Below, one piece after another: positions 30,853 through 39,749 of a stretch of 48,392 nucleotides of DNA; within the stretch, counting starts at the first letter, position 1, and the number at the start of each line of letters is the position of its first letter. The notes beneath the pieces were generated by a model. That model was not told the origin of the DNA. It searched no databases and saw only the letters and a program-made list of their open reading frames with translations. The stretch spans positions 75,502 through 123,893 of the forward strand of contig CALXVS010000001.1 of NCBI GenBank assembly GCA_944392145.1. The letters run 5' to 3'. The DNA comes from an uncultured Alphaproteobacteria bacterium (GTDB lineage: Bacteria > Pseudomonadota > Alphaproteobacteria > CAAHEQ01 > UBA3637). Position numbers and translations under genes: made by a program.

Positions 30853-32664
30853 TTAAAGGCTGCTTTCCGCTTTTAATTGCAATTCCAGCCAAAGTGTTTC
30901 GGCCTTTTCCAATTCATTTTTCACATCTTGCAATGTTTGGGCGGTTTTATCAAACAACGCGGGATTGGTTTGATATAAAAGGGTATCGGACAAGATTTCT
31001 TCGGCCTGTTGTTTTTTTTGCTGTAATTTTTCAATTTCGTCCGGCAACTGTTTTAAACGATGTGCTTCGGTGAATGACAAACCGGTTACTTTCGCGGTCG
31101 GTAACGGTAAAACAGGCGTTGCCTGTTTTTCGGGTTTTGCTCTTTTCGTATTTTTATGTTGGACGGCAGTAGCCTCTTCAGCCAATAAATCCGTATAGGA
31201 ACCGACATATTCGGTTACACTGCCGTCCCCTTTTAAGGACAACAGGGATCCGCAAACTTTATCCATAAAATCACGATCGTGACTGACAATCAACAATGTG
31301 CCGGTGTAATTTAAAAGAGCATCTTGCAATAAATCCAATGTATCCATGTCCAAATCATTGGTTGGTTCATCCAAAACAAGAAAATTGGATTCTTTTGCCA
31401 ATAAAACCGCTAACATAAGGCGATTTTTTTCGCCGCCGGATAACACACTGACGGGTGATTGTGCCTGCTCGGGTTTAAATAAAAAACGCTTTAAATAGGC
31501 AACGGCGTGCACATATTGCCCCTGAACAAGTAAATGATCGCCCTCGGGGCACACGGTTTTCCAAAGGGTTTTTTGGGGGTTTAATGTCACACGCGCCTGA
31601 TCAAAATAGGCTTCCTGCAGATTTTTGGCAACCCGCACATGCCCCCTATCGGGGGCCAGACGTTTTGTCAGTAATTTGATCAAAGTTGTTTTGCCCGCCC
31701 CATTAGGACCGACAATACCGATTTTATTCCCGCGTAAAACCCGAATGGAAAAATCGGTCACAATCGGTTTATCGTTATAGGATTTAAAAAGATGTTTGGC
31801 CTCTATGATTAATTTGGATTGAATATCACCCGCGTCAACGGTCAAACGGACGGATCCTGTTTGACGGATTTGTTCTTTTCGTTCCAACCGTAACTGCTGT
31901 AATCGCCGCAAGCGTCCCATATTCCGTTTACGGCGGGCTGTAACACCCCGATGCAGCCATTCGGTTTCTTCTTGAATTTTTTTGTTTAAGGCTTTTTGGG
32001 CGATGATTTCTTGTTCTATGACTTGATCCTGCCATTCATCAAAAAAGGCATAACCACGGTTATGGGCCCGCAACTGCCCGCGATCCAACCAAAAAGTGGT
32101 ATCGGACACATGTTGTAAAAATGCCCGATCATGACTGATAACCATAACCGCACCGGGGAAATCACGTATCAACTCTTCCAACGCTTCAATGGCCCGAATA
32201 TCCAAATGATTGGTTGGTTCATCCAATAATAAAATATCCGGATCGCTGATTAGGGCGCGAGCCAAAGCACTTTTTTTCAGTTCACCCCCTGATACAGCAG
32301 CGGGATGCTTTTCGCCATTAATTTGAAATCGGCCGATTAAAATATCGGCTTTAAAAAAATGGGCTTCATCGGCCGTGTCTAAACCCGATAAAATAAAATC
32401 GCGTAAGGTGTCAAATCCGGTGGCGTTCGATTCTTGGGGCATATAGGCAATACGTGTTCCGGGTTGAACAAACATGTCCCCGGCATCGGGTTCAACCAAA
32501 CCGCTCATGATTTTCATCAAGGTTGATTTGCCCGATCCATTGCGGCCAATCAAACAGATTTTATCCGTCCGTCCGATTTGCATGTCCAACCCGGAAAAAA
32601 GCGGTTTGCCGCCGAATCCCAGACGAACATCTTTTAATGTAAAAATAGGTGCCTGTATTGCCAT
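30853..32664 (-). CDS. uup: ABC-F family ATPase Uup
   Basis: A 603-aa soluble protein with two ABC domains (Walker A GRNGSGKST and GPNGAGKTT; signatures VSGGELKKS and LSGGEKNRL) and no membrane helices. A basic linker lies between, and a C-terminal coiled coil (last ~80 residues) is typical for Uup. ABC-F proteins act on the ribosome; Uup is also linked to DNA stability. It is preceded by its own short leader and followed by the antiporter in the same direction. Confidence 0.92.
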   Translation of the reverse strand: MAIQAPIFTLKDVRLGFGGKPLFSGLDMQIGRTDKICLIGRNGSGKSTLMKIMSGLVEPDAGDMFVQPGTRIAYMPQESNATGFDTLRDFILSGLDTADEAHFFKADILIGRFQINGEKHPAAVSGGELKKSALARALISDPDILLLDEPTNHLDIRAIEALEELIRDFPGAVMVISHDRAFLQHVSDTTFWLDRGQLRAHNRGYAFFDEWQDQVIEQEIIAQKALNKKIQEETEWLHRGVTARRKRNMGRLRRLQQLRLERKEQIRQTGSVRLTVDAGDIQSKLIIEAKHLFKSYNDKPIVTDFSIRVLRGNKIGIVGPNGAGKTTLIKLLTKRLAPDRGHVRVAKNLQEAYFDQARVTLNPQKTLWKTVCPEGDHLLVQGQYVHAVAYLKRFLFKPEQAQSPVSVLSGGEKNRLMLAVLLAKESNFLVLDEPTNDLDMDTLDLLQDALLNYTGTLLIVSHDRDFMDKVCGSLLSLKGDGSVTEYVGSYTDLLAEEATAVQHKNTKRAKPEKQATPVLPLPTAKVTGLSFTEAHRLKQLPDEIEKLQQKKQQAEEILSDTLLYQTNPALFDKTAQTLQDVKNELEKAETLWLELQLKAESSL

Positions 32665-32726
32665 TTGTCTCTTTTAAAAATAAAAGGCAGTATATCATAA
32701 AAGAATACCTTTTTCAAGAGCACCCC

Positions 32727-32758
32727 CCCCCGCCGGCGGGGAGCCGACGGGGGCTTTC
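32727..32758. terminator. GC-rich hairpin after the second prepilin gene
   Basis: CCCCCGCCGGC and GCCGACGGGGG form an 11-bp stem around GGGGA. The T-rich tail (CTTTCTTTT) is on the plus strand, but pairing is better in the minus-strand RNA (G-U instead of C-A). It lies between the prepilin end and uup; orientation is uncertain. Confidence 0.45.
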
Positions 32759-32832
32759 TTTTGCTGATCGGCGGGAATAGTTTTATGGGAGACACCCGCC
32801 CCAAGGCAAAAGAACCCGATTTATTTGTGCCT

Positions 32833-34005
32833 CTAATCCCCGACGCGGCACAAAGCGTAGCGGTTGAAGGTGCGACCGTTGGCGTTCACGTTACCATCGA
32901 TCAGACGGACGTCGTAAGCGCTACACGCATCCCTCGAATCGCTTGTCCAAAGAGTATCGCTTGTGCCAAAGGCCGTCCGGAAGGCCTTAAAATTATCCGA
33001 ATCACAAGTTGTATCGCCGCAGTCAAAATCCGCGACCGTTACCATCCTGCCTCCAATCGCCTCACAATAGTTCTGTGCGCTCCACCAGTTCATTTCGCTG
33101 CCGGATTTTTGATATGTCCCGACACCGGTAACTGTTACTGGTGTGCCCGAGGCGCTCTCACACGTCCCATACGTCGGCGCTTCCGTGCAGGACTTGTTTT
33201 GGCTTGAATCCAACTCGCAATATTCCCCGCTACCTATACAATCACTGTTCGTTACGCACTCGGGCGTTACACATTCCTTTTTATCGGCATGATATACCTG
33301 TCCCGCCATGCACCCCGGAACGCATTGATTTTCAACTACCATCCGGCGTCCACACGCGCGGCACGATTCATATTCATACTGACTGCCGATATAATAGCTC
33401 CCACTGCTGTCACACGGATAGCATTGGCCATGTGACGAAAACTCCTTTCCGGGTGTGCAGGCCTTAGCCTCAGTACCGCTTATCTCTAGACCTTCTTCCT
33501 TTTCTTGATTTAAATCCGCCGTATACACAAACAACGTTTCCGGGGCTCCCTCCCCGTCTTCTCCACATATGCTATAATTATCTGATCTCGGATCATAAAC
33601 CTTACCCGCAATGACAATCTGATACGGTATCATATAATTCTTTAACAATTGAACACACACTTCGGACGGATAATTCGTTAACGTCACTTCAAATTCGTCC
33701 GGATAATACGACTTATTCGCTTCTACATCATACCCCAATGCGGTCTTGTCCCCAAACTCCCCGTTGCTTAAAGGTTCTCCGGACTGTATCTCGTTATTTA
33801 AAACCTGTGTGGCATACACAAACGCCCGTTTGTTCAGTTCATCTATCGTCTCGTTCGCGCGGGATTTATCCATCGCATACCGATATCCTGCAATCCCTCC
33901 GATACTTAAGACACCCATAATCGCCAACGTCCCCAACATCTCTACCATGCTGCGACCGGTGTCTGTGGATAAAAGTGTTTGTGTCGTTATGTCTTTTTTC
34001 ATCAT
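32833..34005 (-). CDS. Prepilin-like protein with C-type-lectin-like C-terminus
   Basis: The 390-aa protein has a 17-residue leader (ending STDTG), prepilin cleavage before RSMVEMLGTLAIMGVLSIGG (Glu at +5), and a pilin-like region to ~180. A Cys-rich segment follows (182-280, with EC..NSDCIGSGEYC-like knots). The last ~100 residues resemble a C-type-lectin-like fold: MNWWSAQNYCEAIGGRMVTV, then LWTSDSRD, and paired Cys near the end. It would be exported by a type IV pilus/type II-like machine and displayed as a minor pilin or tip adhesin; ligand unknown. The upstream region matches that of the first prepilin gene. CTLD assignment is by motif pattern, not a search. Confidence 0.78.
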   Translation of the reverse strand: MMKKDITTQTLLSTDTGRSMVEMLGTLAIMGVLSIGGIAGYRYAMDKSRANETIDELNKRAFVYATQVLNNEIQSGEPLSNGEFGDKTALGYDVEANKSYYPDEFEVTLTNYPSEVCVQLLKNYMIPYQIVIAGKVYDPRSDNYSICGEDGEGAPETLFVYTADLNQEKEEGLEISGTEAKACTPGKEFSSHGQCYPCDSSGSYYIGSQYEYESCRACGRRMVVENQCVPGCMAGQVYHADKKECVTPECVTNSDCIGSGEYCELDSSQNKSCTEAPTYGTCESASGTPVTVTGVGTYQKSGSEMNWWSAQNYCEAIGGRMVTVADFDCGDTTCDSDNFKAFRTAFGTSDTLWTSDSRDACSAYDVRLIDGNVNANGRTFNRYALCRVGD

Positions 34006-34051
34006 ATGAATCCCCCGTTATGGTACGTATAAACAGATGCTTAGCAGTGTA

Positions 34052-34208
34052 ACATAAAGGTTCCTTTTTGTAACGCCGTCCAAACGGATAGAAGACTTAT
34101 CGGATATTTTTTAAAAAACAGATTGATTCTTAAGGGATTCTTTTGTTTTTTATTTTTTTTCAAAAAACATAAAAAAACGGTTGCAAAAAAAGGAACCTTT
34201 TTGTAACG
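34052..34208 (-). promoter_or_regulatory. Two-site regulatory region of the second prepilin gene
   Basis: On the minus strand, site A (AAAAAGGTTCCTTTTTTTGC, centre 34194.5) and site B (AAAAAGGAACCTTTATG, centre 34061.5) are 133 bp apart, as at the first locus. TTTTTTTATG and TTTTTTGAAAAAAA segments after site A and GGCGTTAC before site B are also shared. A possible promoter is TTACAA, 16 bases, TACACT at site B. Confidence 0.65.
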
Positions 34209-34274
34209 CTTTTAACACGTTGTTTTTATGGGGGAATGGGGAATGTTGTCACCGCCTACGACACCTCTCCGATG

Positions 34275-34582
34275 GTCATCCTTGCGAAAGCGAGGATCCA
34301 GCAACACTGATACCGCTTTTTGGGGACATTAACGCCCCGCCAAAATAATGACTCTTTGCCCTGGACCCTCGGGCCAAGCCCAAGGGTGACGGTAGAGAGG
34401 AGTCCCGGACGCTGACTCAACCCCGGCCGTCATCCTTGCGAAAGCGAGGATCCAGGATAAACAATTCCGCTTTTCCTACCCTTAACGCCCCACATAAATA
34501 AGGACTCATTGCCCTGGATGCCCGATCGGGGTCGGGCATGACGGGAGGGGGAAGATGCCCGGGTCGTATCGGGCATGACGGG
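34275..34582. repeat. Cluster of five REP-like palindromes
   Basis: Copies at 34275-34301, 34359-34392, 34428-34456, 34512-34545 and 34554-34582 share CCTGG at one end and (A)TGAC(GG) at the other, with variable stems: ATCCTTGC/GCGAGGAT (GAAA loop), ACCCTCGGG/CCCAAGGGT, TGCCCGA/TCGGGCA. Base changes in one arm are matched in the other. The elements fill most of the 620-base gap between the prepilin promoter and yejF; no gene is seen there. Confidence 0.85.
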
Positions 34583-34628
34583 AGGGGGGGATTTGTTTTA
34601 ATATACCGAAACAAAATGTTTTCTTTAT

Positions 34629-36101
34629 CTAAAGACCGGAGGCTGCAAGCAACATTTGGGTATAAGGGTGCTGCGGAGCGGTTAAAATCTTCTGAACAGG
34701 ACCTTGTTCAACCACACAGCCGTCTTTTAAAATAATCACGTCATCGGCAATAGCACGAATCAGTTTTAAATCATGTGAAATAAATAAATAAGCCAACTTC
34801 AATTGACGCTGCAACTCAACCAACAGGGTGATAATTTGTCGTTGCGTTCGCACATCCAAACTAGCCGTTACTTCATCTAAAATCAAAACAGCGGGCTCTA
34901 AAATCAATCCGCGCGCCAACGCGATGCGCGTTTTCTGCCCTCCCGACAGTTCATGCGGATAGCGGTTTAACAGTTTGGTATTTAACCCAACGGCTTTCAA
35001 CACATCAACAACCCGTTTTTTTATATCTGCTCTGGGATGGTGAACATCTAATCCTTCACGAATCAAATCTGCAACAGATAACCGTGGGTTTAAGGAAGAG
35101 CCGGCATCTTGAAAAATCAATTGAACACGGGCTCGGGCTGCGCGTAAAGATGAACCGGACAAGGATAAAAAATCTTGTCCGTTAAACATGATTTTTCCCG
35201 TTGCGGGAATCAGACGAACCAACGCACCTGCCGCTGATGATTTACCTGACCCGCTTTCACCGATCAGAGCCGTTGTCCGACCGGGATACAGATCAAACGA
35301 TATATTTTTCAATGCTTGAACAGAACCATAACAAACGCTTAAATGACGGGCACTTAAAACCGGTTTTGCACCGACCGGCAAAAAAGATCGGACAGACACC
35401 GTTTCTTTTTTTTCAAGCAAGCGCGTTGAAACAACCTTACCATATCGCATAACATAAACACGATCGGCTCTGGCACGAATAATATCCAAATCATGTGTAA
35501 TAAACAAAACCGCCAATCCCAATTTTTGCTGAATGGTTTTTAAAAGGGTTAAAATCTGTGCCTGCACACACACATCCAACGCTGTTGTCGGTTCGTCCGC
35601 AATCAACAAATCGGGGTTACCGGCCAATGCCATGGCAATCATAACACGTTGCCGCTGCCCTCCTGACAGTTCGTGCGGATAGGCTTTATAAATCCGTGTT
35701 ACGTCGGTCAATTCAACAAGCCGCAACAAATCAAATACTTTTTCTTTTTGTGCCGTCCCATACCGACGACACAAGCTTTCTTCAATTTGTTTTCCAGCCG
35801 TTAACAACGGATTCAAACTTGTCATCGGTTCTTGAAAAATCATAGCAATTCGTCGCCCGCGAACAGATCGGATTTCTTCTTCGCTTAAGCGTAACAAATC
35901 TTGCCGTTTAAAAAAAATCTGTCCTGACACACGGGCATGATGCAACAACCGTAAAACAGCCATACCGACAGTTGATTTACCCGACCCGCTGTCACCGACA
36001 AGGCCGACAAATTCGCCCTCTTTCACAGCCAAAGATACATGCCGAACGGGCGTAAATCCCGGAAATCGTATTTTTAAATTCTTGATTTCCAATAAATTCA
36101 T
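34629..36101 (-). CDS. yejF: Peptide ABC importer ATP-binding protein (YejF-like)
   Basis: The 490-aa protein has two complete ABC domains: Walker [10 protein letters not shown] and GESGSGKSS, signatures LSGGQRQRV and LSGGQKTRI, Walker [10 protein letters not shown] and LILDEVTA. This is the fused form typical of YejF, which energises import of peptides or microcin-C-like compounds. Its ATG overlaps the yejE stop (ATGA). Confidence 0.93.
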   Translation of the reverse strand: MNLLEIKNLKIRFPGFTPVRHVSLAVKEGEFVGLVGDSGSGKSTVGMAVLRLLHHARVSGQIFFKRQDLLRLSEEEIRSVRGRRIAMIFQEPMTSLNPLLTAGKQIEESLCRRYGTAQKEKVFDLLRLVELTDVTRIYKAYPHELSGGQRQRVMIAMALAGNPDLLIADEPTTALDVCVQAQILTLLKTIQQKLGLAVLFITHDLDIIRARADRVYVMRYGKVVSTRLLEKKETVSVRSFLPVGAKPVLSARHLSVCYGSVQALKNISFDLYPGRTTALIGESGSGKSSAAGALVRLIPATGKIMFNGQDFLSLSGSSLRAARARVQLIFQDAGSSLNPRLSVADLIREGLDVHHPRADIKKRVVDVLKAVGLNTKLLNRYPHELSGGQKTRIALARGLILEPAVLILDEVTASLDVRTQRQIITLLVELQRQLKLAYLFISHDLKLIRAIADDVIILKDGCVVEQGPVQKILTAPQHPYTQMLLAASGL

Positions 36102-37126
36102 TTGATTGCTCCGTCATGATGATGCGGATCAAACGCATCCCGCACCCCTTCCCCGATAAAAATCAACAAGGATAAAAGCACCGTCAGCACAAAAAAAATC
36201 GTCAATCCAATCCACGGCGCATGCAAATTGTCTTTACCCAACCGGACCAATTCTCCCAAACTGGGTGTTCCGGGCGGCAGCCCCAAGCCCAGAAAATCCA
36301 ACGCCGTTAATGATACAATGGCACCGGATAACATAAACGGGACATAGGTAATACTGGATACCATGGCGTTGGGTAAAATATGACGCACCATAATTTTAAA
36401 ATCCCCAACCCCCAATAAACGGGCCGCTTTTACATAATCCAATTGACGTGTTTTTAAAAATTCGGCCCGCACCACACCGGTCAACGATGTCCAACTGAAA
36501 AACAAAAGCACACACAAAACCGACCAAAAACTGGGCATAATCAGTGAAGAAACAATAATTAAAATAAATAACTGCGGCAAGGAACCCCAAATTTCCAAAA
36601 AACGTCCCGTCACCAAATCAACAACGCCGCCGAAATATCCTTGCAGTGCACCGACAAGCATCCCCAAGACCACCGAAAAAAATGTCAAGGTCAGCCCGAA
36701 AATCAAACTGATGCGCAAAGCATAAATCAAGCGGGCCAACAAATCACGCCCTTGATCATCCGTTCCCAACCAATGGTATTTTGAGGGCGGTGCGGGAAAC
36801 GGCCCCTCATGAATATAATCAATCGTATCAAATCGATATGGAATAGGTGCCGTCACCATAAAACCGTTTTGAGCAATTCGTTGCCGCGTTTGTGTATCCG
36901 TATAATCGGCGAACAAGGGCAAATCACCGCCCAAAGCCTGATCCGTCACATCTTGAAATACGGGAAAAAACACTTGCCCCCGATACAGAACAAATAACGG
37001 CCGATCATTTGCCAAAAACGGGGCTGCCAACGAAAGAACAAGTAAAATTCCAAACAAAACAGCCCCCCAAAAGGCCCGCTTATTGGCCCGAAAAAGACTA
37101 AAACGACGTTGTGCTAACGGATGCAT
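36098..37126 (-). CDS. yejE: Peptide ABC importer permease (YejE-like)
   Basis: A 342-aa inner-membrane permease: an N-terminal helix, a large periplasmic insert (~residues 40-130, typical of YejE), then five helices with the EAA-type loop (AARLLGVGDFKIMVRHILPNA). The open frame extends 20 codons further up, but the ATG at 37126 (MHPLAQRRFSLF), one base after the yejB stop, has SD AAGGA. Pairs with YejB. Confidence 0.93.
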   Translation of the reverse strand: MHPLAQRRFSLFRANKRAFWGAVLFGILLVLSLAAPFLANDRPLFVLYRGQVFFPVFQDVTDQALGGDLPLFADYTDTQTRQRIAQNGFMVTAPIPYRFDTIDYIHEGPFPAPPSKYHWLGTDDQGRDLLARLIYALRISLIFGLTLTFFSVVLGMLVGALQGYFGGVVDLVTGRFLEIWGSLPQLFILIIVSSLIMPSFWSVLCVLLFFSWTSLTGVVRAEFLKTRQLDYVKAARLLGVGDFKIMVRHILPNAMVSSITYVPFMLSGAIVSLTALDFLGLGLPPGTPSLGELVRLGKDNLHAPWIGLTIFFVLTVLLSLLIFIGEGVRDAFDPHHHDGAIK

Positions 37127-37127
37127 G

Positions 37128-38225
37128 TTATGACATCCTTTTATCAAAATGAATGCGCGGGTCAACCAGCGTATAGACGAAATCACTGATAAGATTCAAT
37201 ATCAACCCGATTAATGCAAATAAATACAAAGTGCCGAAAACAACCGGATAATCACGGTTTTGGACTGCTTCAAACCCCAACAGCCCTAATCCGTCCAAAG
37301 AAAAAATAACCTCTATTAAAACCGAACCGGTAAATAACATCCCGATTAACATAGCCGGAAAACCGGCAATAACAATCAACATCGCATTTCTGAACACATG
37401 ACCGTATAAAATACGCCGTTCAGTTAATCCTTTGGCACGGGCCGTGCGCACATAAGCTTTTCCCAACTCTTCCAAAAACGCGTTCTTGGTTAAAAAACTT
37501 AACGCGGCCAAAGACCCGACAGACAACGAAATCACCGGCAAAACCATATGCCATAAATAATCACCGATTTTATGCCAAAACCCGAATGTATCCCAATTAT
37601 CCGATACTAATCCGCGTAAGGGGAACCAATCCAAATATCGTCCGCCGGCAAATACAATCATTAAAAAAATCGCCACCAAAAACCCCGGAACGGCATAAGA
37701 AATCGTTAAAAACCAACTGGTCACCTGATCATAGGCCGATCCGTGGCGAACAGCCTTGCGAATCCCCAACGGGATTGAAACCAGGTAAATCAATAACGTG
37801 CTAAAAACCCCCAAAGAAATAGAAACGGGCATTTTTTCTAAAATTAAACGAATAACACTTTTATCCTGATAAAAACTATTCCCAAAATCAAATAGAACAT
37901 AGTTTTTTAACATCAGCACATATCGCTCCCACAAGGGTTTATCAAAACCGAAACGCCGTTCAAGTTCCTTTTTCAACGATTCTTGCAATCCTTGTGACCC
38001 ACGATAAGATGAACCTGTTACATCCGCTGAAACTGTTTCAACCACACCGGTGCCGGAAAACCGCGCCGTTGCATCACCCGAAAGTGCCGGCGATTCCAAT
38101 CGCACCATCATTTGTTCAACCGGCCCACCGGGCGCTAACTGAACAAAGAAAAAATTGATGGTCATGATTCCTAACAGTGTCACGGGAATCAATAAAAGAC
38201 GTTTTAAAAAATACAAGGCTTGCAT
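37128..38225 (-). CDS. yejB: Peptide ABC importer permease (YejB-like)
   Basis: A 365-aa DppB/OppB-type permease with the family N-terminus (FLKRLLLIPVTLLGIMTINFFFVQLAPGGP), a periplasmic insert, and the EAA loop (RTARAKGLTERRILYGHVFRNA). It is first in a yejB-yejE-yejF operon. The substrate-binding protein YejA that normally precedes it is absent here; dnaJ lies upstream instead. The promoter is so close that the mRNA may be leaderless. Confidence 0.94.
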   Translation of the reverse strand: MQALYFLKRLLLIPVTLLGIMTINFFFVQLAPGGPVEQMMVRLESPALSGDATARFSGTGVVETVSADVTGSSYRGSQGLQESLKKELERRFGFDKPLWERYVLMLKNYVLFDFGNSFYQDKSVIRLILEKMPVSISLGVFSTLLIYLVSIPLGIRKAVRHGSAYDQVTSWFLTISYAVPGFLVAIFLMIVFAGGRYLDWFPLRGLVSDNWDTFGFWHKIGDYLWHMVLPVISLSVGSLAALSFLTKNAFLEELGKAYVRTARAKGLTERRILYGHVFRNAMLIVIAGFPAMLIGMLFTGSVLIEVIFSLDGLGLLGFEAVQNRDYPVVFGTLYLFALIGLILNLISDFVYTLVDPRIHFDKRMS

Positions 38226-38231
38226 GGGGGT

Positions 38232-38260
38232 ATTATGCCTGAACCCCTTTAAAAAAGCAA
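38232..38260 (-). promoter_or_regulatory. Promoter of yejBEF directly abutting the start codon
   Basis: TTGCTT (38260-38255), 17 bases, CATAAT (38237-38232). The -10 ends 7 bases before the yejB ATG, so transcription should start at or next to the A of ATG. No SD is present. Confidence 0.65.
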
Positions 38261-38520
38261 TCTTATTTTTTTATGTTTAAAAGTCCCCCATTATCTTGTT
38301 AATCAAAAAATACCCTTCAAAATAAAAATATCAAAAATTTATTGATTTTTCGCCCAAAAAAGGCAAGACCCCGTTGGGTTCATAATCAAATTCCTGATGG
38401 TATAAGCGATATTTTTCTAACACTCAATATCAACGGTCAGGAAATCTCCCATAAACTGATGATTCGTAAAAAAACGTATAAGAATACTTCTTTTAAATTT
38501 TTGGATATTTTTTAACCTGT
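38261..38520. other. AT-rich intergenic stretch between dnaJ and yejB
   Basis: No gene is supported. A plus-strand reading frame of about 50 codons from near 38342 to the stop at 38513-38515 (with NGQEISHKLMIRKKTYK) has no ATG at its head and no SD. It may be a gene remnant or chance. Confidence 0.3.
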
Positions 38521-38563
38521 AAAAATTCCCCGCCAAAAGAATATCTTGTCTTTTGACGGGGAA
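38521..38563 (-). terminator. Terminator of dnaKJ
   Basis: A 15-bp stem (38563-38549 with 38540-38526, one G-U) around an 8-base loop, followed by TTTTT on the minus strand, about 30 bases after the dnaJ stop. Confidence 0.92.
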
Positions 38564-38593
38564 ATGTTATCTAATCACATGGATTGGTTTGAC

Positions 38594-39733
38594 CTATTCC
38601 GTCCAATCTTGCCAAATTTTTTTAAGACGGCAGAAAAAGTCCGTGCATGCTTGCTGATGCTCCCCTTCTTCGGCGGCAAACTCACGCAGCAACTCTTTTT
38701 GACGATCGGTTAAATTTGTGGGTGTTTCCACTTTAAATGATACGTATAAATCCCCAAATGCACCGCCCGATTTTAAAATCGGCATTCCTTTGTTTTTTAA
38801 GCGCACCTGATCCCCACTTTGCAGACCGGCCGATACGGTATGTTTTTCGGCCTTACCACCCATGGTTGGGATTTTAACCTCTCCCCCCAAAGCCGCCGTT
38901 GTCATCGGCACGGGAATTTCACAATAAAGGTCATTTCCCTGACGCACAAAAATATCATGCGGTTGAACGGTCAGAAAGACATATAAATCTCCCGCCGGTC
39001 CCCCATTCAGACCGGCATTCCCCTCACCCGCCAAACGCATACGCACCCCCGAATCCACTCCGGCGGGAATATTGACTTCCAGCGTGCGCTTTTTCCGAAT
39101 ACGGCCGCTGCCGGCACATTCTTTACACGGGTTTTTAACGGATTTTCCTGTCCCACGACATACCGGACAAACCGTTTCAACGACAAAAAAGCCCTGACGC
39201 TGACGCACATGACCGCCCCCCCCACACGTTGGACATGTTTCAAGCGATTCACCGCCCTTACCGTCACAGGCAGCACACTGAACATATGTTTCCACCGTGA
39301 TGTTTTGTTTTACACCCGTAAAACTGTCATCCAAAGTGATGTTCAAATCATAGCGCACATCCGATCCCTTAACCTGACGTGTGCGAGACCGAGCAGCAGT
39401 TCCACCGCCGAAACCGGCACCGAACATTTCCTCAAAAATACTTTCAAAGCCCGTTCCGGAAAAGTCAAACCCACCAAACCCGGCCCCGCCGGAACGCCCC
39501 ATGCCGTTGACATAGGCTTCGTGCCCGTATTGGTCATAGGCCGCCCGTTTTTGGTCATCTTTTAAAACCTCATAGGCTTCATTGATTTGTTTAAACCGGG
39601 TTTCTGCTTCTTTATCCCCCGGATGATAATCCGGATGATATTTTTTTGCTTGAACGCGAAAGGCGCGTTTGATTTCCTCAAACGACGCCGTCCGCTCTAC
39701 GCCAAGCAATTCGTAATAATTTTGATTACTCAC
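38594..39733 (-). CDS. dnaJ: Chaperone DnaJ
   Basis: DnaJ is the Hsp40 co-chaperone that stimulates DnaK ATPase. The 379-aa protein has the J domain with HPD (YHPDYHPGD), a Gly/Phe-rich linker, the zinc-finger region with four CxxCxGxG-type repeats ([32 protein letters not shown]), and C-terminal substrate-binding domains. The start codon is GTG at 39733 with AGG upstream. It lies 16 bases after dnaK. Confidence 0.97.
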   Translation of the reverse strand: MSNQNYYELLGVERTASFEEIKRAFRVQAKKYHPDYHPGDKEAETRFKQINEAYEVLKDDQKRAAYDQYGHEAYVNGMGRSGGAGFGGFDFSGTGFESIFEEMFGAGFGGGTAARSRTRQVKGSDVRYDLNITLDDSFTGVKQNITVETYVQCAACDGKGGESLETCPTCGGGGHVRQRQGFFVVETVCPVCRGTGKSVKNPCKECAGSGRIRKKRTLEVNIPAGVDSGVRMRLAGEGNAGLNGGPAGDLYVFLTVQPHDIFVRQGNDLYCEIPVPMTTAALGGEVKIPTMGGKAEKHTVSAGLQSGDQVRLKNKGMPILKSGGAFGDLYVSFKVETPTNLTDRQKELLREFAAEEGEHQQACTDFFCRLKKIWQDWTE

Positions 39734-39749
39734 GATACCTGTCTACATA

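Noticed and set aside
32833-34005. Diversity-generating retroelement target
   Set aside because: A CTLD-like end invites the idea, but no reverse transcriptase, template repeat or second copy of the 3' end is present in the window.
38342-38515. Plus-strand ~50-codon frame between dnaJ and yejB
   Set aside because: The amino-acid mix looks coding-like, but there is no ATG at the head, no SD and no family I recognise.
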